Made by a program: the position numbers and the translations under genes
Origin: Chloroflexota bacterium
Lineage (GTDB): Bacteria; Chloroflexota; UBA11872; VXNJ01
Direction: 5' to 3'
Assembly: GCA_009840625.1 (NCBI GenBank)
Contig: VXNJ01000014.1
Coordinates: 64,907 to 128,906, forward strand
Length of the DNA stretch: 64,000 nucleotides
The notes under the pieces: generated by a model
What the model was told of the DNA's origin: nothing
What the model saw: the letters and a program-made list of their open reading frames with translations, nothing else
Databases searched by the model: none
Shown: positions 1 through 8,182 of the stretch, piece by piece
How the letters are laid out: every line of letters begins with the position of its first letter
How positions within the stretch are numbered: the first letter of the stretch is position 1

Positions 1-1249
1 CGCCGGGCACGATCCCACCGTGGACCGCCGCGCGGGTAGTCGATACGCCGTCTTCGGCGCGGGTCTTGCGCTCGCGCAATTCCACTTCGGTGGCGGCCCC
101 GACCGAGATGATGCCGACGCCGCCGGTCAGGCGCGCCAGCCGTTCTTCCAGTTTTTCCCGGTCCCAGTCGGATTCGGTGGTTTCAAGCTGGGTTCGAATC
201 TGTTCGGCGCGGGCCTGCACCGCGGCGTCGTGACCGGGGCTCTCCAAAAGGATCGTGGCCAAGCGTCCGATGGTCACCCGGTCGGCTTGGCCGAGCCAGC
301 TGACATCGGCTTCCTGCCAGGAAAAGCCGACATGGTCGGAAAAGACGGTTCCGCCGGTCATCGCGCCGATGTCCATCAGGATGGAGCGCATCCGTTCGCC
401 GTAGGAGGGCGCCTTGATCGCGGCCACGTTCAGCTTGCCGCGCAGCTTGTTCATGATCAGCAGGGCTAGGGCGTCGCCGTCGATGTTCGTGGCCACGATG
501 AACAGGTTGCGGATTCCGGCGGCCAGGATCTTGTCCAGGAAGGGCGCGAACGCGCCGGCGCTGGAGATCTTCGAATCGGCCAGCAGTACGCGCGGCCGGT
601 CCAGATAGGCTTCCATGCGCTCGGCGTTGGTGACGAAATAGGGCGAGACCCAGCCCTTGTCCAGCTGCATGCCTTCCACGTAGCGGGTCGAAAGCGCCAC
701 GCCGCTGCGCGACTCGTCGATCTGGACCATGCCGTCGTTGCCGACCCGTTCCATTACCTCGGCGATGTACTCGCCGATCTCGGGGTCGTTGGCCGCGATC
801 GAGGCGACCCGCTCGATGTCTTCCGAGCTCGCCACCGGCCGGGCGATCGAGCGGACGTGATCGTGGGCCATCTTGGCGGCGCGGTCAATGCCCCGCTTGA
901 GGATCATCGCGTTCGCTCCGGCGGCCAGGTTGCGCAACCCCTGACGCGCGATCGACTGGGTAAGCACCACCGAACTTGTGGTGCCGTCGCCGACCGCCTC
1001 GCCGGTCTTCATCGCCGCTTCCTTGACGATCTGGACCCCGATGTTCATGTAGGGGTCGGAGTAGGACTCGGCGAACTGCTTGGCGATCTGGTCGCCGTCG
1101 TTGGTCACCTCGGCGGACTGGAAGCGCTCGTACATGACGTTGCGGCCTCGCGGCCCGTAGGTGGAGCCGACGATGTCGGCGAGCAGGTCGACGCCCTTGA
1201 TCAGGTCGCGACGGGCTTCGTCGGAGAACTTTACGCCCTTGGGCGGCAT
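1..1249 (-). CDS. groEL: Chaperonin GroEL (60 kDa, Cpn60), C-terminus cut off by the window edge
   Basis: ATP-driven barrel chaperonin that works with GroES on cytosolic protein folding. Reading leftward from ATG at 1249, about 416 residues are visible, with no stop before the edge. The N-terminus MPPKGVKFSDEARRDL, the TYGPRGRNV nucleotide loop and GDGTTSS (canonical GDGTTT) are recognisable. The region VGAATEVELRERKTRAED near the left edge carries the catalytic Asp of Cpn60. The canonical KDGVTVAK segment reads NDGDQIAK, so this is a divergent member. groES lies 61 bp upstream on the same strand. Identification is firm; the last quarter of the protein lies outside the window. Confidence 0.95.
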   Translation of the reverse strand, partial: MPPKGVKFSDEARRDLIKGVDLLADIVGSTYGPRGRNVMYERFQSAEVTNDGDQIAKQFAESYSDPYMNIGVQIVKEAAMKTGEAVGDGTTSSVVLTQSIARQGLRNLAAGANAMILKRGIDRAAKMAHDHVRSIARPVASSEDIERVASIAANDPEIGEYIAEVMERVGNDGMVQIDESRSGVALSTRYVEGMQLDKGWVSPYFVTNAERMEAYLDRPRVLLADSKISSAGAFAPFLDKILAAGIRNLFIVATNIDGDALALLIMNKLRGKLNVAAIKAPSYGERMRSILMDIGAMTGGTVFSDHVGFSWQEADVSWLGQADRVTIGRLATILLESPGHDAAVQARAEQIRTQLETTESDWDREKLEERLARLTGGVGIISVGAATEVELRERKTRAEDGVSTTRAAVHGGIVPG

Positions 1250-1282
1250 TGCGGACGGATCCCTGTGTCTGTTATTTGGTCA

Positions 1283-1298
1283 GCGCTTTAAAAAGCGC
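1283..1298 (-). repeat. Inverted repeat between groES and groEL
   Basis: GCGCTTT and AAAGCGC form a 7-bp perfect stem around a 2-nt loop in the 61-bp groES-groEL spacer. Such intercistronic hairpins can stabilise mRNA or adjust the ratio of the two products. A role here is inference; only the symmetry is seen. Confidence 0.45.
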
Positions 1299-1310
1299 GG
1301 GTTCGAGGCG

Positions 1311-1601
1311 TTATCCAACCACCGCGAGGACGTCGCGCTCGGCGATGATGAGGTAGTCCACGCCGTCGGACTTGAATTCGGTCCCAGCGTATTTGGCAAA
1401 GAGCACGGTGTCGCCGACCTTCACGTCGAGCTCGGCGCGTTCGCCCTTGTCGTTGCGGGCGCCCGGACCGGCCGCCACGACCTCGCCCTCCATGGGTTTT
1501 TCCTTGGCGGTGTCGGGCAGCACCAATCCCGAACTGGTCATCTCTTCGCGCTCGATCGGCTTGATCAGCAGTCGGTCGCCGAGCGGTTTGATGTCGGACA
1601 T
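1311..1601 (-). CDS. groES: Co-chaperonin GroES (Cpn10)
   Basis: Ten-kDa lid of the GroEL chamber. The 96 residues begin [15 protein letters not shown], the classic Cpn10 opening, and continue through the mobile-loop region ([18 protein letters not shown]) and the beta-barrel motif [14 protein letters not shown]. Length is normal for the family. An AAGGAA Shine-Dalgarno sits about 8 nt before the ATG. It is the first gene of the groES-groEL pair. No CIRCE operator (TTAGCACTC-N9-GAGTGCTAA) is visible in the 144 bp upstream, so HrcA control is not supported. Confidence 0.97.
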   Translation of the reverse strand: MSDIKPLGDRLLIKPIEREEMTSSGLVLPDTAKEKPMEGEVVAAGPGARNDKGERAELDVKVGDTVLFAKYAGTEFKSDGVDYLIIAERDVLAVVG

Positions 1602-1700
1602 GGCCAGAATTCCTTTTCGCGGGGGCGGGGTGCGGTCGGCACGAAGGCAAAGTGCGGATTGGCGCGGGGCGTGACGATACCGCCGCGCCGCGGCCGAGGA

Positions 1701-1706
1701 ATTATA
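1701..1706 (-). promoter_or_regulatory. Candidate -10 box upstream of groES
   Basis: On the minus strand this reads TATAAT exactly, about 100 nt before the groES start, inside a short AT-rich island (GGAATT..AATTCC symmetry) in otherwise GC-rich DNA. No convincing -35 box lies 16-18 nt upstream. It could instead be part of the larA 3' region. Confidence 0.35.
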
Positions 1707-1745
1707 AAAATTCCGAAGCGCTGTGCGCGCGTGGGCGCGCCGCGG

Positions 1746-3002
1746 CTACGCGGCCTTGGCGATGGTGAGCGGGCCTTCCGGCAGCACCGCGATCTTCAGA
1801 CCCGGTCGCGCTCCCGCCAGCTGCCGGGCCAGCGCGCCGATGTCGCGGCAGGGAAGGCAGCCGATTGCGGCTACCTTCGCCGGATCGAGACCGTCGCTGA
1901 ATACATGCACGCGCGACCGCGATTGGATGTCGGCCAGGATCTGGGCCTGCCACTGGTCGGGGAGCGGCCGCCGCTGCGCCCGGATGCTCGCAAGCAGCTC
2001 GGCAGGCTGCAGGCCGCGCTCCAGATAGCGCCCGAAATGGCCGTGGCCGAGCCCCTCGGCGCATTCGCTGGCGATGACCAGGTTGCCGCCGGGGGCGACG
2101 ATGCGGGCCGCCGCCGACAGACCCTTGACCGCCTGGTAGAAGTTCTGGTCCAGGGGAAACCCGCTGTTCGAACTGATCACCAGGTCGAACCGCTCGTCGA
2201 CCGCGACTATTGAACTGGCGGCCACCCGGCGACAGGCCCGGTCGTGGGCGGCCACCAGTTCGCCGCAGAAAACGTCGGTGATCTTTTTCTGCGCGTCAAG
2301 GGCCACGTTGAGGATCAAATCCGGCGGGCACAGCGCGGCCGCCTCGCGCTGCTCGCGGAAGATCGGGTTGGCGGCGGTGCTGCCCCAGGTCGATTCGGGA
2401 TGGTCAATCATCTCGGCGTCGTGGTTGGCCAGGATGGATTCGGGCGCGGCCACCCCTGGCAGGGTGAGCTTTGCCCCGCCGGAGAAGCCGGCGAAAAAGT
2501 GTGGTTCGACGAAGCCGGTCGTTACCCGGTGGTCGGCCTCCACGTAATCGCGGCAAAGGCGCACCGGCCGTCCGGTCGAAGTGGCGCCCACGTCCACGTA
2601 GTCGGCGCCGCCGCTGCCCGGTTGAATCACCGAAAACCTGGCCAGCAGCTCCGGTCCCAGCATCTCCGCCAGCTCCGCATCCGTGTTGGGCCGGTGCAGG
2701 CCAAGCGCGTTGAGCAGCTTGATCGGCCCGCGGTGATTGGCCGGCAGGGCCTCCAGGACCGCCTCGATCATCAGACGGCTCGGGGCCGGGCGGGTGTAGT
2801 CGCAGAAAACTATCGCCAGGCTCGCCTCCGGCCCTACGCAATCGGCCAGCGGGCTGGCCCCCAGCGGGTCGGCGAGCGCCAGTCTGAGCGCTGTCCGCGG
2901 ATCTTTGAGCGGCGCGGGAAAGCGCGGCCTGATCGTCCGCGCGCCGGTGGGCAATTCGATGCGCAGGCGTCCTCGCCCGTAGGCCAGATCGATCGCGGTC
3001 AA
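1746..3002 (-). CDS. LarA-like nickel-pincer racemase family protein (DUF2088)
   Basis: Homologue of the lactate racemase catalytic subunit LarA, which uses a nickel-pincer nucleotide cofactor to racemise 2-hydroxyacids. The 418 residues contain GLHRPN (H103), then EPHFFAGFSGGAK with H168 and K178. The 10-residue spacing matches the catalytic His174 and cofactor-anchoring Lys184 of the Lactobacillus enzyme. The C-terminus carries a PEGPLT motif typical of the family. The start is TTG with GAGG about 6 nt upstream. No larB, larC or larE cofactor genes are in the window, so the true substrate is open; many LarA homologues act on other hydroxyacids. It lies upstream of groES on the same strand, 144 bp apart. 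Confidence 0.85.
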   Translation of the reverse strand: MTAIDLAYGRGRLRIELPTGARTIRPRFPAPLKDPRTALRLALADPLGASPLADCVGPEASLAIVFCDYTRPAPSRLMIEAVLEALPANHRGPIKLLNALGLHRPNTDAELAEMLGPELLARFSVIQPGSGGADYVDVGATSTGRPVRLCRDYVEADHRVTTGFVEPHFFAGFSGGAKLTLPGVAAPESILANHDAEMIDHPESTWGSTAANPIFREQREAAALCPPDLILNVALDAQKKITDVFCGELVAAHDRACRRVAASSIVAVDERFDLVISSNSGFPLDQNFYQAVKGLSAAARIVAPGGNLVIASECAEGLGHGHFGRYLERGLQPAELLASIRAQRRPLPDQWQAQILADIQSRSRVHVFSDGLDPAKVAAIGCLPCRDIGALARQLAGARPGLKIAVLPEGPLTIAKAA

Positions 3003-3046
3003 GTCAGCCTCGCGTTTCGCGGCGCGAAAAACCGGCGGAAGGCGGA

Positions 3047-3063
3047 ATTAACATAAATATATA
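3047..3063. promoter_or_regulatory. AT-rich divergent promoter region between larA-like gene and cyclase
   Basis: This 17-bp all-AT-type stretch (TTAACATAAATATATAG region) stands out in GC-rich flanks and separates two divergent genes. It offers -10-like hexamers on both strands. No exact -35 boxes were identified, so the assignment is tentative. Confidence 0.4.
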
Positions 3064-3163
3064 GGCTCCGTTTCACTCGATCGCGCCGCCGCCCCGCCCG
3101 CTGTCATCAAGCCCAGCGCGGTGCGCCCGGTTCGAGCCGACCGAACCGCCCAGGAGAATCAAA

Positions 3164-3802
3164 ACGCGCATCTACGACATTTCGGTTCCGCTCGACCGCG
3201 ACACCCCCTCCCATCCCGACGAACCCTCGATCGAAGTCGAGGTGGCCACCCGGATCACGGACGGCGCCAACAGCAACGTATCCACGCTGCGAATGGGAAC
3301 CCACTCGGGCACCCACGTCGACCCGCCGGCCCATTTTTTCGACGGCACCATGACGGTCGACCGGCTGGACCTGAACATGCTTTGCGGTCCGGCCTACGTG
3401 ACCGAGATCCTCGGCGTCGATGAAATCGGCCGCGACCACCTCGAGGCCGCCCGAATTCCTCCGGGGGTGCGCCGGCTGCTGATCAAGACTTCCAACTCCA
3501 CCAAGGAGTTGCTAAAGCAACCCGAATATCAGTCGCAGTACTCGGCCCTGATGCCGGGCGGGGCCCGCTGGATCGTGGATCGCGGCGTAAAGGTCGTCGG
3601 TATCGACTATCTGTCTATCGAGCCGATGGACTCGAAACGGTTTGATACCCACCGCGTGATCCTCGGTAACCGCTTGGCGATAGCCGAGGGCCTGGACCTG
3701 GCCAACATCATTCCGGGGCACTACAACCTCTTCTGTCTGCCGCTCAAGATCGCCCGCGGCGACGGCGCCCCGGCGCGGGTGATCCTGGTGGAAGACCTCT
3801 GA
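3164..3802 (+). CDS. Cyclase / kynurenine-formamidase-like metal hydrolase (PF04199), apparent ACG start
   Basis: Metal-dependent hydrolase of the cyclase family, whose members include kynurenine formamidase and other amide or ester hydrolases. The family zinc motif HxGTHxDxPxH is present as HSGTHVDPPAH. The conserved N-terminal stretch RIYDISVPLDRDTPSHP lies upstream of the first in-frame GTG (3242), so translation must begin earlier. A strong CAGGAG sits at 3151-3156, and 7 nt later the codon in start position is ACG (3164). No ATG, GTG or TTG occurs in frame there. From ACG the protein has 212 residues, normal for the family. Either ACG is used or a base is changed or miscalled. The substrate cannot be told. 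Confidence 0.82.
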   Translation, partial: TRIYDISVPLDRDTPSHPDEPSIEVEVATRITDGANSNVSTLRMGTHSGTHVDPPAHFFDGTMTVDRLDLNMLCGPAYVTEILGVDEIGRDHLEAARIPPGVRRLLIKTSNSTKELLKQPEYQSQYSALMPGGARWIVDRGVKVVGIDYLSIEPMDSKRFDTHRVILGNRLAIAEGLDLANIIPGHYNLFCLPLKIARGDGAPARVILVEDL

Positions 3803-3817
3803 CCGCCGCCAGCGGCG

Positions 3818-4729
3818 ATGGTGCAAGAGCGGGGCGCGGCGCCGAGGTTGGCGGCTGACGTAGCCGATTTCCTCCGCCACCTGTCCGCGGAACGCGACCT
3901 TTCGGCAAACACCGTCTCGGCCTATGCGGCCGACGCCCAGCAGTTCGTCGAGCACCTGCTTGAATCCGGCCGCCGCGACTGGGCAATAGCCAAGGCGGAC
4001 GTCGACCGGTACTGCGAGATGCTTGCCGGGCGTGGTTACGCCATGTCCACACAGTCCCGCAAGATCGCCTCGGTTCGGGCTCTTTACCGCTTCCTGCAGG
4101 AGCGGGGGCGCGTGGCCGAAAACCCGACCGACGACCTGACCCGCTCCTGGCAGCGGCAATCCCCGCCTTCGGTGCTGGCCACGGAAGAGATCGACCGTCT
4201 GATCGAGGCTGCCACCGCCAGTCCGGGCGAATTCGCCGGACAGCGTGAGCGGGCCATGTTCGAAGTCCTCTACGGCACCGGAGTACACGCCAGCGAATTG
4301 GTGAGGCTCGACGTTGCCGACGTCGATCTGCGCGCGGGCCAGGTCTGCTGCGGCCGCGGCACGCGCGCCCAGCGCGACCAGCCGGTCGGACCGCGGGTCG
4401 GGCAGGCGTTGCGCTCGTGGATGCACGGCCAGCGTCGCCGGGTAGCCGGCGAGGGGCAGCCGGCACTATTCGTTAACCGTCGCGGCGAACGGCTCACGCG
4501 CCAGGGGTTCTGGTTGATATTCAAGCGTGTCGTCAAAAGCGCCGGACTGGACCGGCGGGTCTCGCCGCGAACCATTCGCCACACGTTCGCCACGAATCTG
4601 GCCGCCCGCGCCGCTTCGGCATCCGATGTCCGCGAAGGTCTCGGCCACAGTAGCGCATCGGCTTCGACGATGTACCGCCGGTTGGCGCGCAAGGACCCCA
4701 AGTCCGGAGACCGTCTGCACGGGTCCTGA
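3818..4729 (+). CDS. Tyrosine recombinase, XerC/XerD-like, with altered catalytic residues
   Basis: The 303-residue protein has the standard layout: an N-terminal SAM-like DNA-binding domain (about residues 12-100) and a C-terminal catalytic domain. The nucleophile Tyr286 (STMY) and the LGH histidine (H277) are present, as is the second arginine (R254). The first catalytic arginine of the usual GLRxSEL motif is His157 (GVHASEL). The His of HxLRH is Arg251 (SPRTIRH), and the GKG lysine position reads GRG (R180). Losing the first Arg normally abolishes strand cleavage, so this may be a non-cleaving relative or a protein with a different role. Its stop overlaps the start of the next gene (TGATG). 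It is likely in one transcript with the cyclase and pnp. Confidence 0.85.
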   Translation: MVQERGAAPRLAADVADFLRHLSAERDLSANTVSAYAADAQQFVEHLLESGRRDWAIAKADVDRYCEMLAGRGYAMSTQSRKIASVRALYRFLQERGRVAENPTDDLTRSWQRQSPPSVLATEEIDRLIEAATASPGEFAGQRERAMFEVLYGTGVHASELVRLDVADVDLRAGQVCCGRGTRAQRDQPVGPRVGQALRSWMHGQRRRVAGEGQPALFVNRRGERLTRQGFWLIFKRVVKSAGLDRRVSPRTIRHTFATNLAARAASASDVREGLGHSSASASTMYRRLARKDPKSGDRLHGS

Positions 4730-5601
4730 TGGCGCTCAGGCCTCGCCTTGACATGCCGGCGTCGGCCCAGGCCGCCGCCGCCGGGATCCTCCAACAGCTG
4801 CCGACCAGGCCGCGCCTGGCGATCGTCCTGGGTTCGGGTCTGGGCGCCGTATCCGCGCGCTGGCCGGCGTTGAGCTCGACTCCCTTCCGCGATTTGCCGG
4901 GGATGCCGGCGGCGACCGTGGAGGGCCACGCCGGGCGCGTGCTCGGCGTGGAAATCGCCGGCGAGTGCGCCCTAATCCTGCAGGGCCGGGTGCACTTCTA
5001 CGAATCGGCCAGTTTCGAACCGGTAGCTGCCTGGGTGCGGGCGCTGTGCGCCTGCGGCATCGAGGCCCTGCTGCTCAGCAACGCCGCCGGATCGCTCAAC
5101 CCGGCCTACCGGGCCGGTGACCTGATGATCGTGCGCGACCACATCTGCCTGCCGGCGCTGACCGGCCCCAACCCCCTGGCCGGCCCCAACCAGGACCCCG
5201 GGCCGCGATTCCTAACCACCGCCGACTGCTACGATTCGCAGCTGTACGTTTGGGCCGGCGAAGCCGCTGCGGAGATCGAGACGACGGTCCACTCGGGAAT
5301 CTACTGCCAGGTAGCAGGGCCCACTTACGAAACCGGCGCCGAGGCCCGAGCACTCGGCCGGATGGGGGCCGATGCGGTGGGGATGAGCACCGCCGCCGAG
5401 GCGCTGTTGGCCAGGCACTGCGGAGTGCGCGTGCTGGCCCTTTCGACGATCACCAACGCCTCCGGGGAGGTGTTCGCCGCCGACGAACACCAGGAAGTTG
5501 TGGCGGCCGCCACCCGCGCCGCATCATCGGTCGGGCACATCCTGGACTCGGTTGCGCGCCGTCTGGTGAAGGAATCAGCCGACCGCTTCGGCGATGAGTA
5601 G
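4729..5601 (+). CDS. punA: Purine nucleoside phosphorylase (trimeric class I)
   Basis: Splits (deoxy)inosine or guanosine with phosphate, in purine salvage. The 290 residues carry the family landmarks in order: VLGSGLG phosphate loop, EGHAGRV, LQGRVHFYE, SNAAGSLN, CQVAGPTYET with the catalytic Glu, GADAVGMST, and ITNASG with the purine-binding Asn. It starts inside the stop of the recombinase gene (1-nt overlap). Its last 27 bp overlap the convergent rsgA gene. The symbol follows the trimeric punA type; a methylthioadenosine preference cannot be excluded. Confidence 0.93.
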   Translation: MALRPRLDMPASAQAAAAGILQQLPTRPRLAIVLGSGLGAVSARWPALSSTPFRDLPGMPAATVEGHAGRVLGVEIAGECALILQGRVHFYESASFEPVAAWVRALCACGIEALLLSNAAGSLNPAYRAGDLMIVRDHICLPALTGPNPLAGPNQDPGPRFLTTADCYDSQLYVWAGEAAAEIETTVHSGIYCQVAGPTYETGAEARALGRMGADAVGMSTAAEALLARHCGVRVLALSTITNASGEVFAADEHQEVVAAATRAASSVGHILDSVARRLVKESADRFGDE

Positions 5602-6498
5602 GCGGTAGCTCGCCCAGCGTTCGCGGCTGATGGCCCCGGACCGGATGTCAGCGGCCACCCGGCAGCCGCCGCGGTCCTCGTGGTCACACCAGCGCTGCCG
5701 GCAACTGCCGGCGGCGCGTTCGATTTCAGGGAACGCCGCCAAGACCATTTCCTGCGGGGCCTGCGCGACTCCGAACGTCTTCAGTCCCGGGGCGTCGACC
5801 ACCCAGCGGTCCGCGTCGACCTGGTACGCCGAGACCGCGGTGGTCACGTGGCGACCCTTGCCGGTGCGCGAATTGACCCCGAGCGTTTTCAGGTCGGCCC
5901 GACCGGTAATGGCCCTGATCAAGGTGGTCTTGCCGGCCCCGGAGGGTCCGATGAAGGCCGAGAGCCCGGGCGGGAGCAGATCCAGCAGCCCGGACACCCC
6001 GTCGCCGGCCGGAGCGATCGTGTAGCAGATCGGCCAACCCTCGTCGCGGTAGGGTCGCAGGCGGTTCCGCAGGTTTCCGGGATCGGTCACAAGGTCCCAT
6101 TTGTTCACGCAGACCAGGGCCGGAATATCCGCCCAGCAAGCTCCAACCAGCATGCGGTCGAGCATGCGCAGGTGACGCCGTTCGGCGGTGGCGGGAAGAA
6201 CGAACGCGGCCATCGCCAGGTTGGCGGCGATGGTCGCCGCCCGCGGGCTGCGCCCCTGTTCGGAATGGGTGCGCTGGAACTCGGAGGTCCGTTCCTCGAT
6301 TCTCTGCAGCACCAGGGTTCCGGACCGCAGCGCCAGCGTGACGAGGTCCCCCACCCGCACCGGATTGCGGCCGCCGTTGTCCCTGATCATCGAGCCCGGC
6401 ACGTGGAATTCGACCTCGTTGTCCCCGACTGCTGCCAAACAGCGGGAGCGCGCCACGTTGGTGACTACGCCCTGCCACGCGGAAGCCGGCCGGCTCAT
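5575..6498 (-). CDS. rsgA: Ribosome small-subunit maturation GTPase RsgA (YjeQ)
   Basis: Circularly permuted GTPase that checks late 30S assembly. It has an N-terminal OB fold (about 1-75), then G motifs in the permuted order NKWD (132-135), GPSGAGKTT (184-192) and DAPG (235-238). The C-terminal zinc knuckle is C266, C271, H273, C279. The 307 residues are normal length. The start ATG overlaps the stop of the upstream glycosyltransferase gene (ATGA), so it is the last gene of the long leftward run. Its 3' end overlaps pnp by 27 bp, a convergent overlap. Confidence 0.95.
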   Translation of the reverse strand: MSRPASAWQGVVTNVARSRCLAAVGDNEVEFHVPGSMIRDNGGRNPVRVGDLVTLALRSGTLVLQRIEERTSEFQRTHSEQGRSPRAATIAANLAMAAFVLPATAERRHLRMLDRMLVGACWADIPALVCVNKWDLVTDPGNLRNRLRPYRDEGWPICYTIAPAGDGVSGLLDLLPPGLSAFIGPSGAGKTTLIRAITGRADLKTLGVNSRTGKGRHVTTAVSAYQVDADRWVVDAPGLKTFGVAQAPQEMVLAAFPEIERAAGSCRQRWCDHEDRGGCRVAADIRSGAISRERWASYRLLIAEAVG

Positions 6499-8180
6499 CG
6501 AGCCTGAGCCTGGGCTGGGTCCAACCCGAGACGGGCTAAGTCTTCGCGCAAGTAGAGGTAAATCTCGGACGATCCGATCGGCGCCGGGGGCTTATGGCTG
6601 ATTACAAACTCGGCCAGCGAACGCCAGTAGTCGGGCTCGGCGATAAAGGCCCCGACCGAATCCCAGGTCCAGTAACGGTAGATGTGTTCGGGGAACCACA
6701 CCCGAATCCGGATTGGCGCCGCCACGTACCCGTCCAGCAGGCCGTCGAATGCACCGGCCTGCTCTTCGGAAAGGACCAGCACCGCTTGGTCCAGGGTCGC
6801 CGGATCGGGTTGCCCGTAGAAGAAGTCGACCGCGCTGTAGCCGCGCAGATACCAGACGAACGGCCAGTGCGCGGCCTGACCCACGTGGATCGGAAGCGCC
6901 CATCCGTAACCGGACCGGGCGCCCGCCTCCTCGAATAGGTCGACCGCGGCCGGGATGTCGCGCGAGGTCTGCGAATAGGCGATCGGGGTCCGCGGCACGT
7001 CGCCGTACAGGAAGGTCGAGGCGATCGAATGCCGGGCGGTCAGCGCCAAAAGCATCGCCCCCAGCACCAGCGCCGCCAGACGCACCCCACCGCTTCGGCG
7101 AAGCAGTCGATCCGATGCCCAGGCGGCGAGCAAGTAGGTCGGCAGCAGCGGGTGCAGCGCGAGCCAGGCGGCCTTCTCGCCGGCGAGGGTATAGATCGCG
7201 AAAGAGGCGGCCAGCCACCACACCAGCAGGCTTGCGAGCAGGTCCGGGCGTCGGATCCAGAGCAGGAGTCCCCCCGCCCCGAAAACCGCTGCCCAGGGCT
7301 CGAGCAGCAGGGTCAGTGCCGGATAGAAAAACCAGGGCTGGTCGATCCGGCCCGATTGGTGGACCTCGGCCCAGACCGCCACCGAATCGTAAAACGCCTG
7401 CGGGACGAGCTGCAGGTTGACCCCGAACGAGCTGTAGAGGGCGATCGGGATCGCCGCCATCGCCGCCAGCGCCAGGGCCAAGCCGCGCCGGTCGACGACC
7501 AGCGCCGTCATCGCGGCGGAGATCGCGTCGATCCCTGGACCGGGCGCGATCACGTTCTGTCTGCGCAGCAGCGCGGCAGCCCCCAACGCGGACAGCGCCA
7601 CGGTGAATATGAAGCCCGAAATGTACGCGTTCTCCTTGGTCACCAGACTGATCCCGAACGCGGTTGCGGCCAGCAGGACCCAGCGCCGCCGCGGCTCGCG
7701 CAGGTAGCGGTACAGCGCGGCCATCGCCAGGAGCGTGAGCAGAGCGATGAATATGTCGTTGCGCAGGAAGCGGGAGTAATAGAGGAAGCCGGTCGAGAGG
7801 GCAAGTCCGAGCATCGCCAACGGCGTACCGTAGCGCCCCAGGCCGTCGCGGAGGAGGTAGCCGACGGCGCATATCAGGGCGATGCCGGAGATTGCCGGCA
7901 GGAGCCGCGCGGCGCCGTCGCTGATGTCGGTAAGGGCGAACACCAGGGCGACCGCGAAGTACAGGAAGGGTCCGTGGTAGAGCGGATCGTATACGTAGGG
8001 GAAATCGAAAAGGCGCTGCAGGGCGGTCGCGGCGTGAATCGATTCGTCGTGGTGCATGGCCCGGGAGCCCAGGTCCAGCAGCCGGCTCACGACCGCTATA
8101 CCCACGATTAGGGCGAACCAGACCGGCCGCCGCCCGATTGCGGTCAGCACTTTCCGCTGCAATTGCGCCGGAGTGACCAT
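6495..8180 (-). CDS. TIGR03663-type polytopic membrane protein, GT39-like glycosyltransferase fold
   Basis: A 561-residue multi-pass membrane protein. Near the N-terminus, SRAMHHDESIHA holds the acidic DE pair seen in dolichol-phosphate-mannose-type (GT-C) transferases, and FLRNDIF matches the second acidic loop. The pattern fits the family TIGR03663, known from Chloroflexi and archaea and of unknown function. The frame stays open far upstream, but the family N-terminus and the position just after the DUF2298 stop favour the ATG at 8180. It probably acts with the neighbouring DUF2298 protein, perhaps transferring a sugar from a lipid carrier; that is inference. Confidence 0.8.
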   Translation of the reverse strand: MVTPAQLQRKVLTAIGRRPVWFALIVGIAVVSRLLDLGSRAMHHDESIHAATALQRLFDFPYVYDPLYHGPFLYFAVALVFALTDISDGAARLLPAISGIALICAVGYLLRDGLGRYGTPLAMLGLALSTGFLYYSRFLRNDIFIALLTLLAMAALYRYLREPRRRWVLLAATAFGISLVTKENAYISGFIFTVALSALGAAALLRRQNVIAPGPGIDAISAAMTALVVDRRGLALALAAMAAIPIALYSSFGVNLQLVPQAFYDSVAVWAEVHQSGRIDQPWFFYPALTLLLEPWAAVFGAGGLLLWIRRPDLLASLLVWWLAASFAIYTLAGEKAAWLALHPLLPTYLLAAWASDRLLRRSGGVRLAALVLGAMLLALTARHSIASTFLYGDVPRTPIAYSQTSRDIPAAVDLFEEAGARSGYGWALPIHVGQAAHWPFVWYLRGYSAVDFFYGQPDPATLDQAVLVLSEEQAGAFDGLLDGYVAAPIRIRVWFPEHIYRYWTWDSVGAFIAEPDYWRSLAEFVISHKPPAPIGSSEIYLYLREDLARLGLDPAQAQAR

Positions 8181-8182
8181 TT

